Shown here piece after piece: positions 42,446 to 51,589 of a DNA stretch of 64,000 nt. This stretch comes from an uncultured Eubacteriales bacterium. Its GTDB lineage: Bacteria > Bacillota > Clostridia > Oscillospirales > CAG-272. A program made the position numbers and the translations under genes. The stretch spans positions 1 to 64,000 of the forward strand of contig CAKRZR010000001.1 in the NCBI GenBank assembly GCA_934433485.1. Reading direction: 5' to 3'. Each line of letters begins with the position of its first letter. Position 1 is the stretch's first letter. The notes beneath the pieces were generated by a model that saw only the letters and a program-made list of their open reading frames with translations, ran no database searches and was not told where the DNA came from.

Positions 42446-44623
42446 TCACTGCAGCTTCAATTCGCGCATTCTCCGGAAGATTTCCGTGGCGCTTCTGCCA
42501 TGCGCCGACGCGATCCGGAGCAGCATCAGCTTTTGCTCCGCTTCTCGGACAAGCTGCAGATCCTCCGCCTCCGACCACGGTTCGCCGTTTCTTGGCATGG
42601 ACGGTGTGGCGGGACGCGCGGATTTTTCGACACCGGCGTCATCTGCGGCTTCTGTGTCTGCTTTGACCGCGTCAGACCTTGGCGCGCTTGTCCGCTGCGG
42701 CATCACGAACAGTGCGGCATTCTGGCGTTTTTGTTTCTGGTTTCCATGCTCCGCTGCCCATTCCTGCACCGTTTCCAACAGCTTCGCGCCGTATTTTTGG
42801 AACAGCACCGGTCCCATACCGTGAATGGCGAGCATATCGTCCTCGCTCATGGGGATCCGGCGGCAGATTTCCTCCAGCAGCGCGTTGGAGGCGATCACAT
42901 ACGGCGGCACGCCATCCTCCGCGGCAAGCTCCGTGCGGCGGATGCGCAGACTTTCGTACAGATCCTCGTCGTAAGGCGTATTCTGTGCGTTTGTTTCCGA
43001 CCTTTGTGTGGATTTCGCTGCTTTTTTGCGTTTCTTTTTCTCATCCGCCGTGCGCGAAATGTACTCCGGCAGCCGCAGGGACAGCTGTATCTCGCCGCGC
43101 AGGATCCGCCAGCCCTCATCCGTGACGGAGAGCACGCTGTATTCGCCGTTTCGCGCCATATAACCGCCCGCGACCAGCTGATCCGCCAACCATTCCAGGT
43201 ACATTTTGTCGCACTCCTGCATGATTCCGTAGGTGCGTACCTCGTTCAGTCCGGCGGCAAGGATCTTCTTCGATTCGCTGCCGACCAGCACGCCGATCAC
43301 CGTCAAAGCGCCGTACCGGTATTGTGTGCGGATCACACAGGAGAGAAATTTCTGCGCGTCGACGGTGGTATCGATCGGTACGGAGGGCGTCAGACAGTGG
43401 GAACAGTTTCCGCAGTCCGTCATGCCGGTCTCTCCGAAATAGCGCAGGATCCTGCCACGCAGACAGTCCGTGGAATTGCCGTAGTCGTACATATCGTTGA
43501 GCCTGTGCAGGTTTCTGTCGACAAGGGCTTTTTGTACCTCCGGCGAAACGGTGGGATCCGGATTCGGGCGCAGGATCAGGCTGCGGAGCAGATAAATATC
43601 GCCCGGCGAGAAGAGCAGCACGCATTCCGCGCTTGCTCCGTCGCGACCGGCACGTCCTGCCTCCTGATAATAGCTCTCGAGATCCTTCGGCATGTTGTAG
43701 TGGATCACAAACGATACGTTCGACTTGTCGATCCCCATGCCGAACGCATTGGTCGCCACCATGATCGTGCACCGGTCGTAGAGAAAGTCGTCCTGGTTCT
43801 GCTTCCGCTCCCCCTCCGAAAGCCCCGCATGGTACCTTGTCGCCGCATAGCCGTTTCCGCGAAGAAAATCGCAGACCTCCTCGACGGTTTTGCGCGTCAT
43901 GCAGTAGACGATCCCGCTTTTGCCGTTATATTTTTCCAGCAGCGTGAGCAGCTCCGCGTTCCGATTTTGCGCACGGATCACACCGAAATAAAGGTTCGGT
44001 CGGTCGAAGCCGGTGACGCAGACGTAGGGATCGCGTAGTCCGAGCAGGGCGATGATGTCCGTGCGTACGTTTTCGGCGGCAGTCGCGGTAAAGGCGGCAA
44101 GGACGGGACGGCGGGACAGGGAAGCGACGAATCCGGCGATGCGGCGATAGCTGGGACGGAAATCCTGTCCCCACTGGGAGACGCAATGCGCTTCGTCGAC
44201 GGCGACAAGGGAAATGGGCAGCCGGGTGCACAGGGAGCAGAAGTCCGGGGAATCAAGCCGCTCAGGCGCGACATATACGAGCTTATACGCGCCGGACGCC
44301 ATACCGTCGGTCACTGCGCGGTATTCCGCCGCGGACAGGGTGCTGTTGCAGAACGCTGCCGGAATGGACAACGCCGTGAGCGCGCGCACCTGATCCTGCA
44401 TCAGGGAGACAAGCGGCGAGATAACCAGTGTAATGCCGTCTGTGAGCAGTGCAGGCACTTCGTAGCAGATCGATTTTCCGGCGCCCGTCGGCATGACGCA
44501 CAGCGCGTCTCTGCCGGAGAGGATCGCGCCGACCGCTTCCTCCTGACCGTGTCGAAAGCTGTCATAGCCGAAATATCTCCGCAGCACCTCGCGTGCCCGG
44601 GTCATTGCCGCACCTGTATCCAT
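42446..44623 (-). CDS. recQ: ATP-dependent DNA helicase RecQ
   Basis: 725 residues from ATG 44623, with GAGGA upstream. The helicase core contains FRHGQEEAVGAILSGRDAL, Walker A MPTGAGKS, the DEAH box AVDEAHCVSQWGQDFRPSY and QEAGRAGRDG. A RQC zinc module (CLRGRILRYFG, CGNCSHC, about 345-375) and an HRDC domain (about 515-595, IHGMGPVLFQKYG) follow. A linker and a small helical tail (WSEAEDLQLVREAEQKL, SATEIFRRMRELKL) extend the C terminus. It unwinds DNA during recombination and fork repair. Divergent from the ABC exporter. Confidence 0.96.
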   Translation of the reverse strand: MDTGAAMTRAREVLRRYFGYDSFRHGQEEAVGAILSGRDALCVMPTGAGKSICYEVPALLTDGITLVISPLVSLMQDQVRALTALSIPAAFCNSTLSAAEYRAVTDGMASGAYKLVYVAPERLDSPDFCSLCTRLPISLVAVDEAHCVSQWGQDFRPSYRRIAGFVASLSRRPVLAAFTATAAENVRTDIIALLGLRDPYVCVTGFDRPNLYFGVIRAQNRNAELLTLLEKYNGKSGIVYCMTRKTVEEVCDFLRGNGYAATRYHAGLSEGERKQNQDDFLYDRCTIMVATNAFGMGIDKSNVSFVIHYNMPKDLESYYQEAGRAGRDGASAECVLLFSPGDIYLLRSLILRPNPDPTVSPEVQKALVDRNLHRLNDMYDYGNSTDCLRGRILRYFGETGMTDCGNCSHCLTPSVPIDTTVDAQKFLSCVIRTQYRYGALTVIGVLVGSESKKILAAGLNEVRTYGIMQECDKMYLEWLADQLVAGGYMARNGEYSVLSVTDEGWRILRGEIQLSLRLPEYISRTADEKKKRKKAAKSTQRSETNAQNTPYDEDLYESLRIRRTELAAEDGVPPYVIASNALLEEICRRIPMSEDDMLAIHGMGPVLFQKYGAKLLETVQEWAAEHGNQKQKRQNAALFVMPQRTSAPRSDAVKADTEAADDAGVEKSARPATPSMPRNGEPWSEAEDLQLVREAEQKLMLLRIASAHGRSATEIFRRMRELKLQ

Positions 44624-44659
44624 ACCATATCCTCGCGTCTTTTCGTATTGTATGGGTAT

Positions 44660-44688
44660 ATTATAGCAAATTTCGGCGGAAAAAGCAA
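44660..44688 (-). promoter_or_regulatory. Promoter of recQ
   Basis: On the minus strand TTGCTT (44688-44683), 17-bp spacer, TATAAT (44665-44660). Confidence 0.75.
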
Positions 44689-44800
44689 TGTGTATGCGGA
44701 TCTTGCCGGAATCACACGGCGAAATATGCACAAAGTAAGCGACTGCAGTTTGTGCGATATACCGAAAAAATGAAAAAATCCACCGGATATAAAAAATCTA

Positions 44801-44829
44801 TTGACAGAATGAGAAATCTGTGGTATACT
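44801..44829 (+). promoter_or_regulatory. Promoter of the ABC exporter operon
   Basis: TTGACA (44801-44806), 17-bp spacer, TATACT (44824-44829), about 64 nt before the ATPase start. Confidence 0.85.
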
Positions 44830-44892
44830 GTCGTTCCCTTGTCTGAAAAAAGGCGCGGTAAAAACCTACATCAAATTAAAGGCGGTGAGAAA

Positions 44893-45867
44893 ATGATTGC
44901 GCTTTGCGGCATTTCCAAGACCTTTCGCGTGGCAAAACGGAACGCCGGTATGCGGGAAGCGGTACGCGCGCTGTTCCACAGAGAATATGAGGAGATCCAC
45001 GCGCTGTCCGATGTTTCGTTTCAGATCGGCGACGGCGAGATGGTCGGCTATATCGGTCCGAACGGCGCGGGAAAATCGAGTACGATCAAAGTGATGAGCG
45101 GAATTCTGACGCCAGACGCCGGCACATGCGTCATCGACGGCAGAATTCCGTGGCGCGACAGGCGGGAACACGCGTCGCACATCGGTGTGGTATTCGGACA
45201 ACGGTCGCAGCTGTGGTGGGATGTGCCCGTGATCGATTCAATGGCGCTTCTTGCCGATATTTACAGTCTGCCGCCCGCGGTGTATCGCGCGTCTCTCGAA
45301 GAGTTGACGGAACTGCTCGATCTTTCCGAGATCCTGCGCACGCCGACGCGTCAGCTCTCGCTTGGTCAGAGAATGCGCTGTGAGATTGCCGCGTCGCTCC
45401 TGCATCGTCCGTCCGTGCTGTTTCTCGATGAGCCGACGATCGGTCTGGACGCGGTATCCAAGCTGGCGGTGCGCTCCTTTATCCGGAAAATCAACAGAGA
45501 GCGCGGCACAACGGTGATCCTGACCACGCACGACATGCAGGACATTGAGGCGCTGACGGAGCGAATCCTTCTCATCGGCGAAGGGAAGATCCTTCTGGAC
45601 GGCTCGCTTTCCGCGTTGAAGGAGCGCGTGACAAAGGTGCGCACCGTGAAGATCCGATATGACGGCGGAGAGCTGCCGGAGATAGCGGGTGTGACGGTCA
45701 CGGAAAGCGGGGAAGGGCACGCCGCGCTGTCGGTGGATACGGAAAAGCTTGGTATCTCGGAGGTGATCGCCGATTTGTCCGCACGTGTGAATCTCACCGA
45801 TCTGTCCGTGGAGGGCGTGTCGGCGGAGGAGCTGGTCGTCGGGCTGTACCGGGAGTTCGCGATATGA
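44893..45867 (+). CDS. ABC exporter ATPase (COG4586 type)
   Basis: 324 residues from ATG 44893 after AAAGGCGGTGAG. Walker A is GPNGAGKSSTIKV, the signature is QLSLGQRMRCEIA (LSLGQ rather than LSGGQ, typical of COG4586), and Walker B is VLFLDEPTIGLD. GVVFGQRSQLWWDVPVIDS is diagnostic of this subgroup. The C-terminal DUF4162-like tail (about 235-324) is present. The next two genes encode its permeases. Exported substrate unknown. Confidence 0.92.
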   Translation: MIALCGISKTFRVAKRNAGMREAVRALFHREYEEIHALSDVSFQIGDGEMVGYIGPNGAGKSSTIKVMSGILTPDAGTCVIDGRIPWRDRREHASHIGVVFGQRSQLWWDVPVIDSMALLADIYSLPPAVYRASLEELTELLDLSEILRTPTRQLSLGQRMRCEIAASLLHRPSVLFLDEPTIGLDAVSKLAVRSFIRKINRERGTTVILTTHDMQDIEALTERILLIGEGKILLDGSLSALKERVTKVRTVKIRYDGGELPEIAGVTVTESGEGHAALSVDTEKLGISEVIADLSARVNLTDLSVEGVSAEELVVGLYREFAI

Positions 45868-46667
45868 GAAAGTATTGGACGTTTTTCCGCATCCGGTTTT
45901 TGGGCGGTTTGCAATATCGAATCGCAGCGGCAGCCGGGGTGGCGACACAGTTTGCGTGGGGCGGACTGTCGCTGCTGCTGTACGCCGCATTTTATCGCTC
46001 GGACCCCGGTGCGTTTCCAATGACATATCCGGCGTTTGCCACCTATATCTGGCTCCAACAGGCGTTTCTCGCGTTTTTCATGACCTGGTACTACGACAAT
46101 GAGCTGCTCTCCGCTATCCAGAGCGGCTCCGTGGCGTATGAGCTGACCCGACCGGTCGATCTCTACGCCATGTGGTTTACACGCTGTGTCGCGGTGCGTG
46201 CTTCACGTGCGCTGCTGCGCTGTGTGCCGGTTTTGCTTGTCGCCGCGCTTTTGCCGTATCCGTATGGGATCGGACTACCTGTGAATTTCCTGCACGGCGC
46301 GCTGTTTGCGGCGACCATGCTTCTCGGCGTGTTCTGTCTGACCGCGTTCAATATGCTTGTATACATCGCCTGCTTTTACACTGTCAACCCGATGGGGGTG
46401 CGGATGGCGGCGGTCTCGCTTGCGGATTTCTGCACAGGCTCTGTCATTCCACTGCCGTTTCTGCCGGATACTGTGCGAAAAATCCTTGAATGGACGCCTT
46501 TCGGGGTGATGCAGAACGTACCGTACCGGGTCTACAGCGGCGATCTGGCGGGCGGTGAGATGTGGCGGCTCGTCGGAATGCAGATATTTTGGACAGCGGT
46601 GCTTGTCTCCGTCGGCGCGCTCTGGATGCGTCGGGCGCTGCGTCGGGTCACGGTAATGGGAGGCTGA
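45864..46667 (+). CDS. ABC-2 type permease (COG4587-like)
   Basis: 267 residues with about six TM helices. The N terminus YWTFFRIRFLGGLQYRIAAA and the block SGSVAYELTRPVDLYAMWF (about 90-108) are typical of this exporter family. It overlaps the ATPase stop by 4 nt and ends 2 nt before the second permease, so the three genes form one unit ATPase-permease-permease. The two permeases presumably form a heterodimer. Confidence 0.88.
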   Translation: MRKYWTFFRIRFLGGLQYRIAAAAGVATQFAWGGLSLLLYAAFYRSDPGAFPMTYPAFATYIWLQQAFLAFFMTWYYDNELLSAIQSGSVAYELTRPVDLYAMWFTRCVAVRASRALLRCVPVLLVAALLPYPYGIGLPVNFLHGALFAATMLLGVFCLTAFNMLVYIACFYTVNPMGVRMAAVSLADFCTGSVIPLPFLPDTVRKILEWTPFGVMQNVPYRVYSGDLAGGEMWRLVGMQIFWTAVLVSVGALWMRRALRRVTVMGG

Positions 46668-46669
46668 AG

Positions 46670-47443
46670 ATGCTGTATATACAATATTTTCTCACCCATC
46701 TGAAGAGCCAGATGCAGTATAAAACCTCGTTCCTTCTGACCACGGCGGGGCAGTTTATCACCTCGTTTTCCACGTTTCTCATGACCTATTTCCTCATGCG
46801 CCGCTTCCACACCGTGGACGGCTTTGCGATGGAGGAGGTGCTTGTCTCCTATGCGGCGGTGCTGATGGCGTTTTCGATCGCGGAGTGCTTTTTCCGGGGC
46901 TTTGACCGCTTCTCCGGAATGCTCGCGAACGGGGAATTCGACCGGATCCTGCTGCGGCCGCGCGGTGTGATTTTGCAGGTGCTGTGCGCGAAGATTGAGT
47001 TTTCCCGCATGGGGCGGTTTCTGCAGGCGCTCATCACGTTTGTCGTCATCCTGCCGCGCTGCGGGATCGAATGGACGCCCGGTCGTGCCGCGGTGCTTTT
47101 GTTTATGATCGCAGGCGGCACAGCGCTCTTTGCGGGACTGTTCACGGTGGGAGCCGCGCTCTGCTTTTTCACGACGGAGGGGCTGGAGGTCATCAACATT
47201 TTTACGGACGGCGGCAAGGAATTCGGCGTGTATCCGCTCTCCGTGTACGGACCGGTGATCCTGCGCTTCTATACCTTTGTCGTACCGCTTGCGATGTGCC
47301 AGTATTATCCGCTTCTCTGGCTGACTGGACGGAGTGAGAGCCTCTGGTGCGCCCTCGCGCCGATTTGCGGCTTTCTCTTCTGGATTCCGGCATATCTGCT
47401 CTGGCGTGTCGGTGTGCGCCATTACGTATCGACCGGCTCGTGA
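46670..47443 (+). CDS. ABC-2 type permease (COG3694-like)
   Basis: 257 residues from ATG 46670 with GGGAGG upstream; the longer frame to 46562 only overlaps the previous gene. There are about six TM helices. ANGEFDRILLRPRGVILQVL (about 85-104) mirrors the S/GxxxxxLxRP block of the partner permease. FTDGGKEFGVYPLSVYGPVI near 180 is the family-typical segment before the last TM helices. It completes the exporter. Confidence 0.88.
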   Translation: MLYIQYFLTHLKSQMQYKTSFLLTTAGQFITSFSTFLMTYFLMRRFHTVDGFAMEEVLVSYAAVLMAFSIAECFFRGFDRFSGMLANGEFDRILLRPRGVILQVLCAKIEFSRMGRFLQALITFVVILPRCGIEWTPGRAAVLLFMIAGGTALFAGLFTVGAALCFFTTEGLEVINIFTDGGKEFGVYPLSVYGPVILRFYTFVVPLAMCQYYPLLWLTGRSESLWCALAPICGFLFWIPAYLLWRVGVRHYVSTGS

Positions 47444-47529
47444 AAAGGTTTATTTAATAGATAAACGAAAATTCGGGAACAGAAACCGCTTTGTTTGTCC
47501 GGAATCGGAAAAATTCAGCGGTTTTTTCC

Positions 47530-47558
47530 TTGACATTCGGTATGAACGGCGGTATAAT
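47530..47558 (+). promoter_or_regulatory. Promoter of the M29 aminopeptidase
   Basis: TTGACA (47530-47535), 17-bp spacer, TATAAT (47553-47558); near consensus. Confidence 0.9.
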
Positions 47559-47597
47559 AAGAAAAAATAACGTCAAGGAAAGACAAAGGTAAAAATC

Positions 47598-48824
47598 ATG
47601 AAAAAAACCGTATTGCAGCGTTACGCGCATCTCATCGCCAAGACAGGCGTGAATGTGCAAAAGGGGCAGGAGGTCATTGTCCGCGCAGGACTCGATCAGC
47701 CGGAGTTTGTGCAGATGGTCGTGGAGGAATGCTATAAGCTCGGCGCGTCTCTGGTCACCGTGGAATGGAACTATCAGCCGCTGACCAAGACCCGGTTCCG
47801 CTACGCCAAGACGAACGTGCTGGCGAAGGTTGAGGAATGGGAGATCGCCAAGATCAAGCACCGTGCGGAGACCCTGCCCGCGCTTATCTATCTGGAGTCC
47901 GACGATCCGGACGGACTTGCCGGCATGAACCAGAAGAAGTACGCCGCCGTTTCCCAGAAACGCTACCCGATCCTGAAGCCGTACAGAGACGAGATGGAAA
48001 ACAAGTACCAGTGGTGCATTGCCGCCGTGCCCGGTAAGAAGTGGGCGAAAAAGGTGTTCCCGGAGCTGCGTGTTTCCGCCGCGGTCGAAAAGCTGTGGGA
48101 AATGATCCTCATGACCTCACGTGCCGACGGAGAGGATCCGGTCGCCACCTGGGACGCACACAATGCGGATCTCGCCGCAAGATGTGCGTATCTCAACGAG
48201 CTGCGTCCCGTTGAGCTGCGCTATCATTCCGCAAACGGTACCGATTTCACCGTCGGTCTGATCCCGGAGGGACAGTTTGAGGGCGGAGCGGCAAAAACGC
48301 TCTCCGGCACGGTCTACAATCCGAACATCCCGTCTGAGGAAGCGTTCACGTCTCCGATGAAGGGCAGGGCAGAGGGAACCGTCGTCGCCACCAGACCGCT
48401 CTCCTATCAGGGACAGCTCATCGAGAATTTCTCTATTACGTTCCACGAGGGTAAGGCGGTCTCTGTGAAGGCGGAAAAGAACCAGGCGCTCCTTGAAAAG
48501 ATGATTGCGATGGATGAAAACGCGTGCTATCTCGGCGAATGCGCCTTAGTACCGTACGACTCCCCGATCCGCAATTCCGAGGTTACTTTTTTGAATACCC
48601 TCTTTGACGAAAACGCCTGCTGCCACCTCGCGCTCGGCATGGGCTTCACCGAATGCATCCGCGGCTATGAAACAAAGACCCTGGAGGAGTGCCGTGCGCT
48701 CGGCATCAACGACTCCATCATCCACGTCGATTTCATGATCGGCTCCGAGGATCTCTCCATCGACGCTGTGGACGCGCAGGGCAAGCTGCACCCGATTTTC
48801 CGCGACGGAAACTGGGCGTTCTGA
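47598..48824 (+). CDS. Aminopeptidase, M29 family (AmpS/PepS-like)
   Basis: 408 residues, the usual M29 length. The N terminus LQRYAHLIAKTGVNVQKGQE, the metal-binding EGQFEGGAA region near 225, and the C-terminal FDENACCHLALGMGFTE and IHVDFMIGSEDLSIDAV (about 336-395) are family blocks; they contain the His and Asp ligands. It is a cytoplasmic dimetal aminopeptidase that releases N-terminal residues from peptides. It has its own promoter and lies just upstream of the oligopeptide import operon, consistent with peptide use (inference). Confidence 0.94.
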   Translation: MKKTVLQRYAHLIAKTGVNVQKGQEVIVRAGLDQPEFVQMVVEECYKLGASLVTVEWNYQPLTKTRFRYAKTNVLAKVEEWEIAKIKHRAETLPALIYLESDDPDGLAGMNQKKYAAVSQKRYPILKPYRDEMENKYQWCIAAVPGKKWAKKVFPELRVSAAVEKLWEMILMTSRADGEDPVATWDAHNADLAARCAYLNELRPVELRYHSANGTDFTVGLIPEGQFEGGAAKTLSGTVYNPNIPSEEAFTSPMKGRAEGTVVATRPLSYQGQLIENFSITFHEGKAVSVKAEKNQALLEKMIAMDENACYLGECALVPYDSPIRNSEVTFLNTLFDENACCHLALGMGFTECIRGYETKTLEECRALGINDSIIHVDFMIGSEDLSIDAVDAQGKLHPIFRDGNWAF

Positions 48825-49037
48825 AACGGTCCGCGCTATTGCGGCGTGCGTCTTTCTGTCCCCGATTCAGGTATGCAACGCGGCAGGCTTTTCCGATAGC
48901 TGCGCCTGAAAATGAAGGAGCTGCGGCGGAGGTTGCCTGAAAATTGCATAGGAAATGGTTTTTATACAGAATGAGACTTGGCATGCGGCGCAGAAATGTA
49001 GGAAATCGAAAATTACAGAGAAATTCTGAAATAAACA
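48825..49037 (+). other. Intergenic stretch after the aminopeptidase gene
   Basis: No gene or convincing terminator is seen. A direct repeat GCCTGAAAAT occurs twice about 30 bp apart (near 48904 and 48935). The stretch ends at the opp promoter. Confidence 0.4.
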
Positions 49038-49066
49038 TTGACAAAACGGTGTCAAGTCAGTATAAT
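49038..49066 (+). promoter_or_regulatory. Promoter of the oligopeptide ABC operon
   Basis: TTGACA (49038-49043), 17-bp spacer, TATAAT (49061-49066); near-perfect consensus, giving a leader of about 275 nt. Confidence 0.9.
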
Positions 49067-49072
49067 AATGCC

Positions 49073-49350
49073 AAGTGGTGATGGGAAAGTGGTGCTTTTG
49101 TGAAGAAGCGATGCATTTCATCATCACAAGTGCCCGCTCAATCCACAAAAATGGGCGGTGCACAATATCTCTCCTGCAGCATCGGACGGCAATTCCTGCA
49201 AAACGAACGATGCTGTTCCAAGGATACCCTCAGCATCTTACCCATGCGGAGAGAACGTGCCGGATGCGTGCGTCCGGTATGTTCTTTCAGAATTATCCTG
49301 TATTCTTTTCCGATGAGGAATGAATAACAATTTAACCAAAGGAGAACATT
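49073..49350 (+). promoter_or_regulatory. Structured 5' leader of the opp operon, unknown class
   Basis: Three stem-loops can be drawn. One uses TTGTGA/TCACAA around 49099-49130. A second is GATGCTG/CAGCATC (49209-49237). A third is a 13-bp hairpin AGAACGTGCCGGA/TCCGGTATGTTCT (49252-49285), followed by a short T-rich stretch. I do not recognise a known riboswitch. An 82-codon open frame (49075-49323) crosses the leader but has no clear ribosome binding site. Confidence 0.45.
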
Positions 49351-51501
49351 ATGAAATTCAAGAAAAGCATGACGCTCATCCTCGTAGCCAGCATGCTTGT
49401 TGGCTCCCTGGCATCCTGCGGCAGCAAGACAACCAGCAATGCGGGTACTGTCGATCTCGACAAGTATGCCGACATGGACTATGATGAAGCCTCCGCAGCC
49501 ATTTACAATGATGTGCTCGGAGATTTCTACACCGCATATCAGGCAGCGAAGGAAGAGACCAACGTATCCGTGAGATATGCAAAGATGGCTGTCGCCGAAG
49601 CAAAGCTCCTTGAGACCGCTGTTCTGATCCCGACCACCTCCCAGGGCGGTAACTACTCGATCTCCAGACTGGCGCCGTACACCGTGGACTACACTCTGTG
49701 GGGCAACGACAACGAACGCTTCCACCAGGCACTGGTCGCTACCGACCCGATTCTTTCCGCTGACAGAGCCGAAATGAAGGAAAAATGGGGCGAGCTCAAG
49801 GGCACCGGCACGTACCTGGATTGGGCAAGGGAATACCTCGCGGGCAAGGGCTACTCTCTGAAGGAAAGCTACGCAAAGGGCTATGTCTCCGACCCTGTGA
49901 CCTGGGACGTTCTCGCTACCTCCCGCGCCGCTGACTCTCAGGCAATCGTCAACACCTACGACGGACTTCTTGAGTACGACGTAGAGGGCATTCTTAAGCC
50001 GGCTCTCGCGGAAAGCTATGAGGTCTCCGAGGACGGTCTGACCTACACCTTCAAGCTCCGCTCCGGCGTAACCTGGGTGGATTCTCAGGGCAGAAAGGTC
50101 GCCGATGTTACCGCGGACGACTTTGTTGCCGGTATGCAGCACATGATGGACGCTATGGGCGGCCTTGAATATCTCGTATCGGGCGTCATCGTCAACGCCG
50201 ACGAGTATATCAACGGCGTGATCACCGATTTCAGCCAGGTCGGCGTAACGGCAGTGGATGCAAATACCGTTGAGTATAAGCTCCTCGCTCCCTGCCCGTA
50301 CTTCGTGACCATGCTCGGCTACGGCGTATTCGCTCCGATGTCCAGAACCTACTACGAATCCATGGGCGGTAAGTTCGGCGCGGATTACGACGCCTCCGCC
50401 GAAAGCTACAGATACGGCAAAGACCCGAACTCCATCGCGTACTGCGGTCCGTACCTGGTCACCAACGCTACCGCGAACAGCACGATCGTGTTCTCCGCGA
50501 ACGATTCCTACTGGAACAAGGACAACATCAACGTCAAGACCATCACGTGGCTCTTCAACGACGGTTCCGACCCGACAAAGGCATACAACGATATGCTCGC
50601 CGGCACCATCGACGGCTGCGGTCTGGGTGCTGCTCCGCTGGAAGTCGCAAAGGCAGACGGCAACTTCGATAAGTACGGCTACATTTCCTCCACCGACGCT
50701 ACCTCCTTCTGCGCGTTCTTCAATGTAAACCGTCAGATGTACGCCAACTTCAACGACGCGAACGCCTGCGTATCCACGATGACGGATGAGCAGAGAACCA
50801 ACGCGAGAGTTGCTATGGCAAACGTACACTTCCGCCGCGCACTGGCTTACTCCCTCGACAGAGCTTCCTACAACGCACAGGATGTTGGCGAGGAGCTCAA
50901 GCTTGTATCTCTCCGCAACTCCTACACACCCGGTAACTTTGTATATCTCGAAGAAGACGTAACCATCGACATCAACGGTAAGTCCACCACCTTCAAGGCA
51001 GGTACGGCTTACGGTGTGATCATGCAGGCGCAGATCGACGCGGACGGCATTCTCCTGAAGGTTTATGACCCGAAGGCTGACGACGGTATCGGCTCCAGCG
51101 ACGGCTACGACGGATGGCTCAACAAGAAGAACGCCATGATCGAGATGAAGCAGGCGATTGAGGACCTCAAGGCCGTCGGCATCGAAATCAGCCCGGACAA
51201 CCCGATCGTTCTCGACCTCCCGTTCCCGTCCAACATCACCTCCTTTGTACAGAAGGAAAACGCGTTCAAGCAGTCCGTTGAGTCCGTTCTGGAAGGCAAC
51301 GTTGTGATCAACCTTGTCGCCGGTCAGGACGCTCAGGAATGGTACAACGCGGGTTATTACGCAGAATCCGGCAGCGAGATGAACTTCAACATCTACGACG
51401 CTTCCGGTTGGGGCCCGGACTATGGTGATCCGTCTACCTATCTGGATTCCTTCCTGCCGGATTACGCTGGCTACATGACCAAGAACTTCGGCCTCTTTTA
51501 A
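49351..51501 (+). CDS. oppA: Oligopeptide ABC transporter substrate-binding lipoprotein (SBP family 5)
   Basis: 716 residues. The lipobox is VGSLASCGSK, with Cys near residue 23. The family 5 signature region appears as YDGLLEYDVEGILKPALAES and YEVSEDGLTYTFKLRSGVTW (about 196-238). The C-terminal lobe ends around DYGDPSTYLDSF. It binds peptides outside the membrane and hands them to OppBC. It is longer than the typical 540-residue OppA and closer to AmiA of streptococci. AAAGGAG sits before ATG 49351. First gene of the operon. Codon use looks highly optimised, suggesting strong expression. Confidence 0.94.
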   Translation: MKFKKSMTLILVASMLVGSLASCGSKTTSNAGTVDLDKYADMDYDEASAAIYNDVLGDFYTAYQAAKEETNVSVRYAKMAVAEAKLLETAVLIPTTSQGGNYSISRLAPYTVDYTLWGNDNERFHQALVATDPILSADRAEMKEKWGELKGTGTYLDWAREYLAGKGYSLKESYAKGYVSDPVTWDVLATSRAADSQAIVNTYDGLLEYDVEGILKPALAESYEVSEDGLTYTFKLRSGVTWVDSQGRKVADVTADDFVAGMQHMMDAMGGLEYLVSGVIVNADEYINGVITDFSQVGVTAVDANTVEYKLLAPCPYFVTMLGYGVFAPMSRTYYESMGGKFGADYDASAESYRYGKDPNSIAYCGPYLVTNATANSTIVFSANDSYWNKDNINVKTITWLFNDGSDPTKAYNDMLAGTIDGCGLGAAPLEVAKADGNFDKYGYISSTDATSFCAFFNVNRQMYANFNDANACVSTMTDEQRTNARVAMANVHFRRALAYSLDRASYNAQDVGEELKLVSLRNSYTPGNFVYLEEDVTIDINGKSTTFKAGTAYGVIMQAQIDADGILLKVYDPKADDGIGSSDGYDGWLNKKNAMIEMKQAIEDLKAVGIEISPDNPIVLDLPFPSNITSFVQKENAFKQSVESVLEGNVVINLVAGQDAQEWYNAGYYAESGSEMNFNIYDASGWGPDYGDPSTYLDSFLPDYAGYMTKNFGLF

Positions 51502-51532
51502 TTCCGATTTTACAAAAGCGAATATAGTTAAG

Positions 51533-51568
51533 GCAAGGGGATGGGTTCTCTCGGACTCATCCTCTTGC
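51533..51568 (+). promoter_or_regulatory. Intercistronic hairpin between oppA and oppB
   Basis: GCAAGGGGATGGGT pairs with ACTCATCCTCTTGC (14 bp including G-U), a strong hairpin without a U-run. Such elements after binding-protein genes stabilise the upstream message and raise OppA relative to the permease. Confidence 0.65.
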
Positions 51569-51589
51569 GGTATATGCGAGTGAGGAATT

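Noticed and set aside
49075..49323. 82-codon open frame in the opp leader
   Set aside because: No ribosome binding site and no recognisable domain; kept only as a remark on the leader. A leader peptide cannot be excluded.
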